Assembly: GCF_019649055.1 (NCBI RefSeq)
Contig: NW_026570374.1
Location: 206,546-270,545 of the forward strand
Length of the DNA stretch: 64,000 nucleotides
DNA from: Paramacrobiotus metropolitanus
Lineage: Eukaryota; Tardigrada; Eutardigrada; Parachela; Macrobiotidae
Reading direction: 5' to 3'
A program made the position numbers and the translations under genes. Position 1 is the stretch's first letter. Each line of letters opens with the position of its first letter. Below are positions 23,346 through 36,700 of this stretch, piece after piece. The notes under the pieces were generated by a model. That model was not told the origin of the DNA, did no database searches, and worked only from the letters and a program-made list of their open reading frames with translations.

Positions 23346-26300
23346 ATTATTCATTCTGCAATGGCCTTATGGAAGACAGTATCGGTGGAGGGTTTATTTT
23401 ATGGACGTGTCGTGGAGTGCGTGTCTGTGGTGTGCGGAGATACAGTATGATCGTCCGGTGAAGAGGGAGTTTCGGGGCGCCTTTTTCGCCTCTTTGGGAG
23501 CGTTGTGTTGATGAAGGGATGTTCCCGGTGAGGAGACGGGTGTTGGTCCGGGCTTGGGGTTAACGTTGTTGTGGGCCTTGTTGCTCTCTTCTCCGTCTGG
23601 TTAGTCTATTCTTGTTTCCGCGCCTGTCGACTGTTGTTGCGACGGGCGCTGGCTTTGTGTCGATGCTACGATACTCTGGTGTCTGCTTGAAACGGCGGCC
23701 TTCCCGCTCAAATTACAACAAACACCCATCAGCGTCTTCGTGCTCGTTGTACGGTTATTATTATCCTAAACATACGGTAGCCGATTTTGAAAAAGACGTC
23801 TTTTACCAGACTGTTTGAGACATTGTTTGTATAATTTTGTCGGCCAGAAAACGTTGCGTGGATTGTTAGAGAGGAAGTAAGGTCACTTTTGTGCGGAATT
23901 TCTACGGGGAAGGTGTTTATCAAGCAAAGAAGCTACAATTAACCAGCAGATCTTAAAAGCATCATATCTATCAAGGAAATAGATCTATATTATGATCGGC
24001 CGCCCCGTGGAACTTGGCTAGAAAAAACCGCCAAGCAAATTAAAAAACCGATTTCACCATCAAACTCAGCATGTTCCAAAAGGGTCCCACATGCATTTTG
24101 TTTTCAAAAATATCTGCCCTGGACCATCGCTCGGATGCCGGTACCGGTACAGGAATCAGTTCAAGGTGACCTTGAAAGACCTTTTACATAAAACACTGTT
24201 GCGTGGAGCAGCTAATATTCAAATGCAGAGTATGTAGTGTAATAAAAAAAGCTGTAATTTGTTTAAATAAACTTCGAAAAATTTTTCAAGTTTGTCGCGT
24301 TTCAACAAAATGCACTAAAGCGAAGAAATTTTCTTTTGGTTTTCGGAGCCGGAAAGCGCTTTCGCGCTGGAACTTTTTAGCTTTCTGCGTTCTTATACAT
24401 TGTTCTCTGTGCATTACAAAACACTTAGATCTACAATAAACATAAAATTTAAAATTAGCTTAAATACCAAAAAAGTTGTTTGGTTCGGTGAAAACGATCT
24501 CAGTACTCATACTACGGTATACTCACGCGTTAACATGAAAATTTGGGATAAGATAAGATATCGATTCACAATGAGGCTTTTGAATGCCACGTGAATGCAT
24601 TTAAACATTTTAAAATTTTATTCTCCTAATATCTCATAAACAATTTCCACACCGATGTATAAAGTACAAATCCTTTGGCTATAGGGTTATCATTATGGAA
24701 TTATTGGAAGGTATAAAACTAAAAAAGTGTTTGAGGATGCGAAAGCGAAAGTTTGCGAACGTATTCCTAATTACCTGCATAGTCCTTAACTTCCTTTACA
24801 TATTAGGTAGAAGGCGAAATCGCACTTCGTCGTGGTAGTGAGAAAACAGGCAAAATGTCTCAGCATAGTTTGCAAGCGAAAGTTTACTGACCGTGAATTT
24901 TCCTATGCATTGAAAAACTCACTGACCAGACCGGCATATGAGAACGGAACCCAACGGAACCCTTGCCCAGTACCCACTGTTCGATGCTAACAAAGTTCTT
25001 GAGCTGTCGAATGAACAGAACCGCACAAAGGTTACACTATCCACTAACCAGACCTACTGAGTTACAGGAAACATACTGACCGCCGACCAGGCCTGTAGAG
25101 TGAACGGAAGCTCTAGTTTCAGGGAAGGGATATTATCTTAGTGTTAGTGGCTTAGACCAGATAAGAGCAGAACCGTTATCATTGTCCAGCACAACGCTAA
25201 TCCGGTAATCCGGCTGTCAGCCGAACAGAACTGTGCAAAAGCTGGCATGTCTATCCACCGACCAATCTTACTAAATAAAGGGAACGGTGGCCATGCTCCG
25301 AGATCCTCAATTTACCACCGGCCTTACCATCCTTTACCACAAACAATGTAACCGCGAGGGCTAGTTTTTATTTTGTTAGTGGCTATTGCCAATAACAAAA
25401 AATGTTAACTAACGAGTACCGGGTAGAACGACATCCCGTGTAAATGCAAACGCCATTACATTCTTAAAATCTCTGTCAGAAACAATCGAAATTCAGAAAG
25501 ACAACCCACAGGTCATACCAGTGTTTAGGTATCACTAATCAGGGCTGCTGCGTAAACGGAAATTACAGGACCCGCTATTGCTGTTACTAATGTTCGGTGA
25601 CTAGGACAACGTGATCTCTGTTGCTCGTTATCACTACACACTCCTTGCTGCCGACTGAATGAATGGAATTATATAAAAAATTCACATTACTGTATCTACC
25701 GACCAAGCCTACTGATTACTGAACAAAGGATCAAAATTGGTTTCCACGTGTCCTCGATCAAAATTGGTTTCGACGTACCAGTTATTAAAAAGTAGCGAAG
25801 CAGAATTATTAGAAACTTAGCACCGCTGACCACTCTCCGACTATTAGTCGTGCTATTAACTATTTTGTTTCACATAGAATGAACCGATCAGCTATATAAT
25901 GCTATTTCCTGATTAGAGCAAGCTAACTGAAGCTACGAACAGCGCCTGATCATACACTGTAAAAACATATAACACGCAAACCAGGCTTCAAAAATAAATG
26001 AACAAGAATTAATTTTCAAGGAACTGACTGCAGACCACAAGAGCATCTGAGGCGAAGCCGAAGATGACTCTTGTAGTATATATTATGTGTATAGTATATA
26101 TTACACTATAGTATATAATACTAAACTACGAATTCTTTTATCGCATTAAATATGAATACTTCTATGTTATTCTCGTACAGAAGGATTATATGATCCAGCA
26201 AAGAGGATAATCATAAGAGCATGTTCGAAGGAGACAAGGAAGTGAGCATGAATATGCATGAACAGGGATGGTTGCGGCTTGTGGGTGTCTGTCCGTATCA

Positions 26301-27665
26301 GTGTTCCGGCTAGGTGCGGAGTGAGCCGCGGAAGAGACCAGGCAGGAGCAGTGATTTCCCTGGCTGCCGGTAATGTGGTGCAATGCACGGTAAGTGCCGG
26401 TGTAGCATCCGTGTGCGAGGAAGCCAACCGGATGCGAGGCAGCGGCACTTCCGGTGACTGGCCAGGGAGAGACGGCTGCCGTTTAGGATATATTTATATG
26501 CGCGTATATATGCGCAGTGGTGAGAGATGTACAGCAGGCAGGATTTACGGCGAAGAATCGGCTGCGCTCTTCACGCTATCGTACAGTACAGTACGTCCAC
26601 TGCGGTATGTACACGAAGTTTATATAGCGTATTCCGCGTTAATGCAAGCGTAGCGTGCGCGCCGGCGGCTGGAACATATCATCCTTGCGTCGATCAGCAG
26701 CCGGTGCCGATATAGATGCGCCTCTGCTTCCTTGCATATACGCGCACGTTCGGGCGCGGGTCGGGTCGATCGCTCCGCGCCTGCCTGTCTCCGTTATCCG
26801 TTCGCTTTTTCAGCATCGGTACACAACTATACTTCTATGTATAATATTATGTACTCGCGGATGGGAACGCGCAGCACGTTACAGCTTCTTCCTCGCTAAC
26901 CAGAATTCCTTATTACGCAGGAAGCTGGTGACTGACTTTCTTCTGGTGTTGATTTGCACCACTTCACCTGGACTTCCGGTGATCAGGCGTTGTTAGTGCT
27001 GCGCTTTCTGAGAAGAGTGTTTGTAGTGATTATGTAATATGACGCTGCTGGTGTCGAAGGAGCGGTTGTGGACGCCAGCACCTAATCTCCCTAATTACTT
27101 CCGTCGGTTGGGAAGAAGACGGGATTGATCCCGGGCTTCCTGCCGTGTCTTTAATCTTCTTGGCAGTTTTCATATAATGGAAGCTATATTCAGCCTGCCG
27201 GAGATCAGAGGTAAGCAGTAAGCACTAACTTGTAAGCAGTATATACAACGAACGAGGTTCGCGGGCGGCGGTTACGTGCGTTTGTCGGGAAAGCGGATTG
27301 CGGATTGTCATCCATTCATCACTTCTCCTGGAGCGGATGACGTCAGCGTTGTGGCCAAGCGCTGATCAGCTGGATATATGACAGCGGCACGCACGCAATT
27401 AACCACAATGAGAGGAAAAACAGCGACCGCGAATGGATTATTGCAACGTTGCATGTAGCATGTTAATTCGGGCGGTTGACGTTGGGTGCCGGTTATGATT
27501 GCAGCCGGTAACGGTAAGGGTCGGTTTTTGGCTGCAGGTTGACTTTGACCCTTGGCCGGACAGTGGATTGAGAGGAAACGGGGGTTTGCAGCGGCGTGGA
27601 TTGATTGCAAGTGGTGGGGTGAGGCCATTAACAGAAGTAGAGGGTGTGGACTCTGTGGAGGATCG
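23346..27665. other. Gene-poor spacer between PRDM and arrestin
   Basis: No supported exon in 4.3 kb. 23.3-23.8 kb is probably PRDM 3' UTR. 24.0-26.1 kb is AT-rich and carries degenerate internal repeats. 26.05-26.13 kb is a TATA/ATAT-rich stretch. 26.2-27.6 kb becomes GC-richer, with GCCGG words and TATA runs, and is probably the arrestin promoter or 5' region. Confidence 0.45.
24980..25720. repeat. Degenerate tandem repeat, period roughly 215 bp
   Basis: A word of the type CCGACCAAGCCTACTGA recurs at about 25043, 25257 and 25697 (offsets near 214 and 440). Companion words recur as well: GAACAGAACYG at about 25010 and 25221, and GTTAGTGGCT at 25143 and 25374. The copies are strongly diverged, so the unit boundaries are approximate. 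Confidence 0.4.
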
Positions 27666-30442
27666 ATGGGGCGCATCAAGAACCTGGAGATCATCCTGCT
27701 GGGCGACCGCAGCGTCTTCCAGCGCGGCGAGACGGTGCGCGGCAAGCTCATCATCGAGGTGGAGAAGCTCCTCAAGATCCGCTACATCCGCATCCTCATC
27801 CGCGGCGTGGCGCGCGTCCACTGGACAGGTACATTTGCACATTTGCACTACCGTACCGGCACATAACATATGTAGCATACAACATATTTATTGTACACTT
27901 ATACGTGTACAAGTGTGTTATATCTGTATACTATATATACAGAGTAGATAGATTGATATTTATATAAGAATGTAATGTATAAATATTAATAGTGCACAGA
28001 TGGACACTAATACATGTACAATACATGATTCGTATAATTGTATTGTATACTTATTCAAATACAGGTACATATAGTTCTATGGCATATGTATAGCTCTATT
28101 AATTGTTTCGTGTATATAGTTCTGATCGGGACTGCTGTTTTTTTTGGCAGCTTTGCTGTGATTTTGTTAACCCATGAGAACGGACAGTGAGTGTAGACTG
28201 CGTTCGAATGTAGAGCATATTTATGTATGTAGATACATTGTCTGTATACGTATGCTGTAATAAATGTGGCCATGGCATGTGCAGTGGGAAAAGACGTGCC
28301 GTGCCGTTAATTTGGTTAATGTGCAGAATCGCGGAACAACGGCGCGCGGCTGGGCGGCTACGGGATGCTGTACACGGAGCACTTCACGGCGGAAGTGGAG
28401 TACGTCAACAAGAAGCTCCTCCTGCTGGGCAGCGAGAACGGGGAGTCGCGCGAGACCCTGGCCGAGGGAAGGCACGAGTACCGCTTCACCTTCGCCCTCC
28501 CCAACAGGTGTCCTGCTCGCATAGACTAATTGGATCAATTTGTACTTCTATAATATCTCTTACAGTGTAGATATAAGATGACTAATACCGTAATATGCAC
28601 AAATACACTCGTACATATACTGAAGTATCATGTAGGGGCACATCCGGTCATGCGTGTGCTGTACGGTGTGTTAATTGCCATACTGATGTGCTCTCTTCGC
28701 AGCGCCATCGCCACGTCCTTCGAGGGCAAGTACGGCAGCATCCGCTACTGGCTGAAGGCCGAGCTGGGCAAGCCCTGGGCCTTCGCCTACAAGACCAAGA
28801 AGCCCTTCACCGTCATCAGGTACCGTACGCGTCACTATCTGTAGTCCCTACTGTACGCATAATCCGTCAATAATAATTCCAACTGACCCCTCCTCTTCCT
28901 TCACCAGCCCCATCGACATCAACCGCACCGAGTTCGGGACGCCCTCCGAGGCGGCGCTGGAGAAGATGATCTGCTGTCTGTGGTGCGTGTCCGCGCCCGT
29001 CCAGGCCGAGATCCGCACCGACCGCCGGTAAAATTCCATCATTCTTATATTATATAGATATACTATATATTGTGCTTATTTTATATATACACATTCTGTA
29101 TATAAAAATATTACATATGTTATTATATTTTTAAAGTGTATAAGATGTTGTACATATCCTTACTTATTGAGGCGGATGTTAAAATGCGCTTTGGCTGCAG
29201 CGGCTACTGCCCCGGGGAGTCCATCGCCATCAGCGCCCTCTTCACCAACGGCACGCGGCGCAACATCACGCCGCACGCCACCCTCTACCAGATCCAGTCC
29301 TTCACGGCCAACGGCAAGTCCCGCTCGCGCGCCATCAAGCTGACCACCGTCTCGGGCGTCAGCATCCCCGCCGGCGAGACCGGTTACTGGGACGCCCAGC
29401 TCCTCAAGGTCCCCGCCGTCTCGCCCTCCATCCTCAACTGCCAGCTCATCAAGGTCGACTACCAAGTCAAGGTGGGCGCGATAAAGGTCACGATGTGTAC
29501 CGTTGTTGCCGCGACTGACGGCTGTTCCATTGCAGATCACGCTGCAAGTGCCGGGCGCCTGCAACATCTACGCCGACCTCCCGGTGGTCATCGGCACCGT
29601 GCCCTGTCGGCGCCGCCGTCCGCCGCTGCCCAGTCTGTCGGTGGTGATGCCCGGCGCCACCTCCGACACGCTGCATCTGCGCCCGCCCGGGCCGCCGGCC
29701 TACCTGGAGATGGAGGAGGAGCTGCCTTACGAAGGTCAGTATCCGCCGCGACGATTCGCTTGTCATTCGATTCAACAGCGGTCTGTTGGTTGCAGCGCCG
29801 CCGACGTACGCCGAGTGCATCGGCGGCCCGGTCAACATCCTGGACGACGAGGACGACGAGGCGCAGATGTTCGGCTGCACCTCCTTCACGCCCATGTACA
29901 CCTACGTCTACGACCATCCCACCGGCTACGCCCCGCCGCCGCCCTACTCCACCTCGGCGGTGGACGCCACGGCCGTCGAGGTCGCCGTCCGCCCGGCGCC
30001 GGAGGACGGCGCCGCGAGCGGCGACTGCCAGGACGACCCCGGCGGAGAGGTGCACCGGCGCAGCGTGTTCAGCCAGTCGGCACGCGGCAGCCGCACCGGC
30101 AGCCGGCACTCGACGCGCTCGACCCGCTCGACGCCGGCCACGCGCCGCCATAAGACGGAGGAGGACGGGGAGACCCGGGCGCCGTTGCAGGACAACGAGG
30201 AGCTGGCGGAGATGATGATGATGGCCGCCGGGCGCAGTCAGCTGCTGGTCCACGGGCTGCCCTTCCCGGCCAGTGACAGCGAGGAAGAACAGGACGCGGA
30301 GAAGGACCGCGCCCCGGACGAGGAGGGAGAGGGAATCCCGGCACACACTTCCGCGGATGCCCCGGCGTCACCGCCGGCAACCGGGCCGCCGCTGACCCGC
30401 AGTATCCGTCTGCCCTCTGCGGGGCGGCGGCCACTTCCCTAG
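27666..30442 (+). CDS. Arrestin domain-containing protein (alpha-arrestin, ARRDC2/3/4-like)
   Basis: Seven exons: 27666-27828, 28327-28507, 28703-28819, 28908-29027, 29201-29471, 29536-29734 and 29796-30442. They give 565 residues. Alpha-arrestins recruit Nedd4-type ubiquitin ligases to membrane cargo. The arrestin N domain (about 1-150) includes HWTESRNN and ATSFEGKYGSIRYWLKAEL. The C domain (about 165-325) includes RGYCPGESI, VSPSILNC and DLPVVIGT. Two PPxY motifs follow, PPTY at 352-355 in an APPTYAE context and PPPY at 398-401; both have counterparts at equivalent places in vertebrate ARRDC3. The tail beyond residue 401 is long, acidic and Ser/Arg-rich and is not recognised. The start is chosen because MGRIKNLEI begins the first arrestin strand. 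An AATAAA follows at 30703. Confidence 0.93.
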
Positions 30443-30702
30443 TCGATTATTTTGGCGAGGAGCGTGAACGGCGCTTCTCCTGCCGTTTGTCTCAACATCC
30501 GCTTCGCTTTTAAAATGTGGCGCCGCTGGCCAGGAGCCGGCGGTCGCCTGCACCGATGAGCACAAACTGCCGTTTCTGCACCTATTTGCCGGTATTCTTG
30601 CCACTGCATGCTATGACTGTAATACTCGTTCTGAACTGCCAGCGGATCTCCTGTGCTTTTCTCTCTGGCTTGCTAATAGAATTTCTGATTATGGTGTTTC
30701 TT

Positions 30703-30708
30703 AATAAA
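30703..30708 (+). terminator. Candidate polyadenylation signal of the arrestin gene
   Basis: AATAAA about 260 bp after the stop codon, in an AT-rich 3' context. Confidence 0.5.
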
Positions 30709-30769
30709 ACAAAAAGGCTGACGTTGTGTTAACATTCGACAATCATTTTTTAAGAAACACTCGCCGGCA

Positions 30770-33700
30770 GTCGGTGGAGACTCCGCTTTCCCACGGTCAA
30801 CCTGCGTGTGACCTGGTCCACGCCAGCGCATCTTGCTCGCTCGGCTTACTTCGCAGCGCGCACCGCCTGTGTCACCGTTATCGAAAACACTTTTAGCGGC
30901 GATTGTTAATTTATTTTCTAAACACGCTTCTTCAGAACACGATCTGTCGTCGGACGGAATCGGCTGACATGAGGGAGCATAATGTACTTAATATGTGGAA
31001 AGTCGTGGCAGGATATGCAGGAAGGCAGTGAAGCGGCTGCAGCCAGCGTGCATTCATCGCGTTGCCGGCTGCATCCGCGTCAGTCAGGCAGCGTCTTCTG
31101 TCGGACAAGGGGAAAGGGAAGGGGAAGGGAACTTAAAAAAAACGGGAAGAGAAAGACAGCGTCCGGCGCAGTGGAGCGTGATGTTAATGGGACGGAAATA
31201 TCGCTCATCTCCACTTAACCAACAGCTGTCTCCGCTGCGCCAGCTGCTGCAGCCAGCGGCTCATCAGCAGGGCATGCAGCGTGCCGCTGGAAACGGGAAT
31301 CGTGCCGGCAAAGTTGCAGCGCGCCTTGTTGCTACTGCAGCAGTTGGCTGTCTTGTGCAGCGCACTATATATAACACGTTACTGCCGTGAAAATATTAAT
31401 AAATTAATAAAAAAAATTAAAGTCCTTGGTTGATGCCCTTTTCGGGCGCAGCTGCCGCGCTGTAGTCTACACAACTGCGTAATGTTGTAGTCGCTCACGT
31501 TTCGTAATTCGGATAGTATGGCGCGTTGTGTAAGACGTGGATAAGAGGGGATTGCTTTGACTGCCGGCAACGGCGACCTGCCGCGCTGACGGCGAGCGGT
31601 CAATGGGCCGTCGCCGCGCCGACCAGCGGGGCTCCGCTTTCCATTAGCCTTATTCATACAGTTCGCCGCGGGAGGGGCAGAAAGCGTCCGCCATGCAGCG
31701 CCTGTCGCGCACAAGGCACAACAAAGCACGTTGTATACGAGTACATGCATATATACGAGCGTTGTATATATCTATCTCTCAGAGCCGGCTGGCTGACTTC
31801 CGGCGGCATCCAGCTGCTCCTGCAGTGCCGCGCGTTTACATAATGCCGGCGCAAGTGCGGGAAGATTTATGCCCGCTCCGCGGCGGGGCCGGGCTGGGTC
31901 ATCTTAACGTTAACGGCCAGTTCCGCTCCAAGTGATCCCTTACGCTGCAATTACCATCCTGCCCCGCGCCTCGGCATTGCTTGCACAACGCCCTTTGCAG
32001 CGAAGGAAGACACTGACAGCGGCCGTATTTCTTCCTCCGCTCGCCACCTTGAGGAGGACGGGGCCGGGCCGGCCGGAAGAGGCGCAGAGCGGCGTGCATG
32101 AGAGGCGCTTTGTCTTCTTCCATGCAGCGACGAAGATGCCGGTCGGGCAGCGACACGCATCACTGCCGTATATACAATTGCGCGTATATGCCGCTGTGGC
32201 ACGATGGCACTGCCTGATAAGCCGCGATGCAGCCCGCTAACTGCCACCGCCAGCGCTGTCGATAGGAGCTGCCGTTGTTGCTGGAGCGCGGCCGGGCCGG
32301 AGCGGACGTCAGAGCTAATGAGGCATTTCCTAAGCGATAATGCTACACCCTCATCAGATTGATGGCCCATTGTCCCGGCCCATTCATGTCCGCCGCGCCT
32401 CGCCGGCATCGGATCGGATATATACGGCGACGGCGAAACATGTACATGCAGCCAGTATAATGCCGGCAATAATGCGATCGGCGGACACGATGTACACCAA
32501 TGTATATAATATATCGCTAAAGTTGACGTTATCGTTGACCGGCACGCTGCCGCAGCGATCGATACGTGTACAAGCAACGCGTCTTCCCTTGGCAGCGATA
32601 ATGCGGCCGTTGTGCAGCGCATTGCCGTATAATGCCTCGGCGTGCACAGGTGCTGCAGGCGCTGCTTTCACCGCGCCACGGCAATTCACTTTCCGCTGGC
32701 CGGCAGGCCCATCCATTCCCGCTCCCCTTCCATTCAGCGGGCCACAAATGCACTTAGGCAGATTGATCGGCGCTGTATATATATCGCCGGCACAATGCCC
32801 GCAGCCACGGGTCAGATTGATCCCATCCGATCCGCTTACAGCGCAGTCAAACATATATACACACATACAGTCATTCCTTCCGCTTACACGCTATCCGCCG
32901 CACGCCTTGCGTCATCACTGCCGGCTCCGCTTTCACTTTCCCCGGCCGTGTAATGCGGAGACGGAAGGCTGTTAGCCGGCACCTGGGCGGTAAGGCGTTT
33001 CTTTTGTGCCGGGTACAGAATAAAACGTCACACTGGGAATCGTGTCGGTGGCCTGTATACACAGTCCCACTTGATTTTAACGCGGTTTTTTTGCGGGATA
33101 ACGTGTAGACATTGATCCATCCGCTTTCACTCGGCATAACACTCTTTTTTGCGCTTCCGCTGCGGTTGTGGTGGACTGGGTTTTGTGATATAGATTCTTA
33201 GGTTGAGACGGCCCGTGCTCGCCCGCTTCCGCTGCGCCGTTGTACCTAATTTGCTCAATCGAGTAAACCAACATCAGGCACACTGCGGTCAACGGAAAAG
33301 CGTTTTTCCTGGCTGTTTTCGGGGATGACCTCGCTCTCTCGCGCCTGCGGTGTGGGCGCTAAAGCGGTCGTTGGACTGTTGTCTTTAATTAAAAAAAACG
33401 GCCCGGCCGTGTGGATGTATCGTTTCAACGCGCGGCAAATGGAAGTGCCATCGGCGAGTGAGGATACTTGGCGCGCTGCACTGGCTAATGCACGCCGGCC
33501 CGGTTATCTAACCGCTAGCGTCGTATTACGCTTTCTCGGCGGCGTTTACAGGGAGCGCACCGTGGCCGGCGTACAGAACATAAATAAGCCATTAGCGGCG
33601 TGAGGGGTCCTCAAAGGTTAATAGTGCCCATTAGCCGGCTTTCCTACTCATCACCTCATCAATTTCCACTCGGCTACTGTCACACACACGGGTCGTAATG

Positions 33701-36700
33701 CTGCACACTGCCGATTATGCACACACGCGTGTTGCAGTACAGCACACAGCCGGAGTGCGTCGGTACACAGCTTACGCCGCGCGATCAATGGGCGCACGGC
33801 AAGACGAGCGCTTGACACTTGCGCGACGTGTTGTAAGCTGCGCCTAATGATATCGATATCGACACCCGCATCACGCGCCGCTCAAACGACACAAGAGGGG
33901 ATCGACTGCCGATGTGTGTGGATACGGTTACAGTGTATACACGGCACCTGCCGGCTGCAGCTGCCCATACAGGTGCGTTTAACGGCGCCCGTTTCCGCTG
34001 CAGTTGCAGCTGCGCCCGGCGGAAGTGGCCGGGATGATGAGTCGGCGCAATTCCGCGGGGACACGCGCGGCCCCTTTAACGTCCCTGATGACGGGCTCTT
34101 GACCACAAGAAAATTCCGTGGTCGGAGCGGCGATGCTCAGCGGCGCAGTACCGGCACGTCGCCGGCGCATCCCATCTAATTGTTTTTGCCGGCAAATTCA
34201 ATAATCGCCTCTGCCATTTCCGGCTGCTCGTATCGACCGCCGATGTGACGCAACTCTACTGCTCGTCAGCGCGCTTGACGCCGGCAAAGCACGGAGTCGG
34301 TACATAAATTAAGCGGCAACACTAAATCCCGCTCACTTGCGGCTGGAAATATGGCGTTCATGATCGAGTACAAGTGGCTGTTTTATATCGGCGGTTAGAC
34401 GTGTAATGCTTTTATTTGCCAATGTCATTACGCCGCTTTATTGCCGCGGCTCAACATATATATGCAGCAGGGCCTGTGCCGCGGCTGATAGCCGGCGTTA
34501 GTCCCGTTCCGCCGCTGCCGAGGGAGATTACGCGCCGCGTCCCATTCCCTGGCCGGCGCTGTCAATTAGGCAGTTAAGAAAATGGAAACGCCGGGATCAG
34601 CGGCGCTGGTTGTGTGCTGGAGCAAGGGAAGGGAACGGGACATAAAGAAGCCAGCGTAATCGCAGCGGCACATTACACGCCTAGCTGCAGCTTGGTCAAC
34701 ATGGTGATTAATCGCCCATCGACGTACGACGCTGCTGCAGCCGGAGCAGTCGGCAACACTGTACGGCAGCAGGCAGCGCTGGGTGGAGTGAGTGGCAGAG
34801 GGGTCGTGGCGGGCAGGAGATTAGCCCGTCTAAACGGCCATCAAGCGGCGAGCAGGCAGCAGCAGCGCGCCAATTAGCCGTCCCAGCAGATTGGCCTGCC
34901 TGCGTCAGGCAACGGGCTGAAGCAAGAAAAGTATCAGTGCAGCGGCTGCACTTGCCGGATCCTTCCGCGCACTTATCCGCGCGGCAACGCCTCGTTCTCG
35001 ATCGGCCCGTGGGCAAGCCGGTGCGCATAAGCTTAGCCATACTTCCGCTGGAAAAATAAGCGTAAAAAACAGCAGCTGGATGCGATCTGTCGAAGGGTGT
35101 TGTTATTTAACGCTGACCTCTGCTTTTTATCGGCGTGCCGGGTGAGAAGCACGTGGCCGATCCACACCGGCTGGTCAGTGTCATTCCGTTGGCAGGTTTC
35201 TTCTTTGGCGTGCGTGTCCTTTTGCTGCACTTAGCGCGCCTTTCCGACCGACTTGCATCGGCCGTTACATCAGCGCTGTATCTGCATCGCTGCATGACAG
35301 GATATCTTGGGCGCGTTGCCCGCGGAATCAGCGTACATACGGCCGGAAAGTGGCCTCTCTCCGCCGTCTTCACTCTCGTCCGATCCTATCCCGACCGGGC
35401 ACAACTTGAGGGCTGTGCCATCCAGTCAGCGCGCCAACGGCACACTTGACTGCTCCGGCTGTACAGCATCCCGGCACTGCCACTTCACACCCCGCCCGTA
35501 CAGTGTACAGTGCTGCAGCGCCGGCAATTGGATTGCCGGCGCCCGCTATGATCGGCTCCTTCGCGCGCAAGTTCATTATGGCTAACGCTAACGCGATTAG
35601 CCCGCCTAACGCGCCACCAACGCCGCAACCGGTCACTTGACCTTTTCTCCGTCCCCTCTCCATCGCACGCCTTGATTGCATTTGCATTAAACCATCCACC
35701 ACGCAGCGCTCCCATCCGCTCGCTGTAAACGATCGGCCTTTTTTGCAAATCTCGTACGTACATACGCGCAGTACTACTGAACGCCGGTGTACGTGTAGTT
35801 GTACGAGCGTCGGCCCGGTTGTATGCCGCAGCCAGTGAGTGGCGCTAGTTCGGCGTGTGCCAGCTTCATTCGCTCGCTCTTCCCCGTCCGCAGATCTGTA
35901 CACTTACCATCCGGATATATCCGCCACGGGCCAAATCCATTTTCCCCATTTGTACCTGGATGCGTGGTTATTTGTATATATGCGCGCCAGTCAGATTGCG
36001 GCTGACGGAACTGGCAGTCGTGTAATCGTCGCCGGTGTGTTGTGTGCCTGTGTGTAACTGCATTAATAAGTCAGCTGCCCCGTAATTTATTCATCAGCGC
36101 CACGATTCACCGGCACATGTGACAGCCGGACGACAGCGTCCATTACGCCAAACGCGCCCCTTATCACGGCAGCGTGTCGGCGATAATTGGCCGGCGCGGT
36201 GTGCGGCGAGCGGGGCCAGCTGGTGGTTGTTATTACGGCGCAGGATCAGGGCGACGCGGGATAAGTGTGTTGTGTGTTGCCGGGGTCAGGATCGGATGCG
36301 GTGGCAGTTGTTAAGCTGCTGCATTAGCTGGCAGCGCCGCGTTTGTCTTGTGCAGCGGCGCAATGCGGATTACGGATTACACGCGCTGATATACGAGTAG
36401 ATTTGCCGTTTGCGGGAGCGCCGTCCGTACACGGCCGCATCGACATCTGCATATATACGGCACAACGGCGGATGTTTGCTTGGCGGCCCCTTGGGGATGC
36501 TACGGGATCCGTGGCGTGGATGGCGAGAGGGAGCGCTGTATAATAAGCATATATACGCCCTGCGTCATGCATATCATATGTCGCCGCTAAGGCGCCCACT
36601 CGCTGCGGCTGGCGCGGGCCGCACGGCCTGATTCTGTGCCGGCATTATTCCCTTAATTCTGATTGATATTGTTATTATATTTCCGGATCCGGCTGATTGA

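Noticed and set aside
32340-32975. A 211-codon open frame in the gene desert
   Set aside because: It has no domain, no splice context and no codon texture. Many similar frames on both strands arise from the stop-poor composition.
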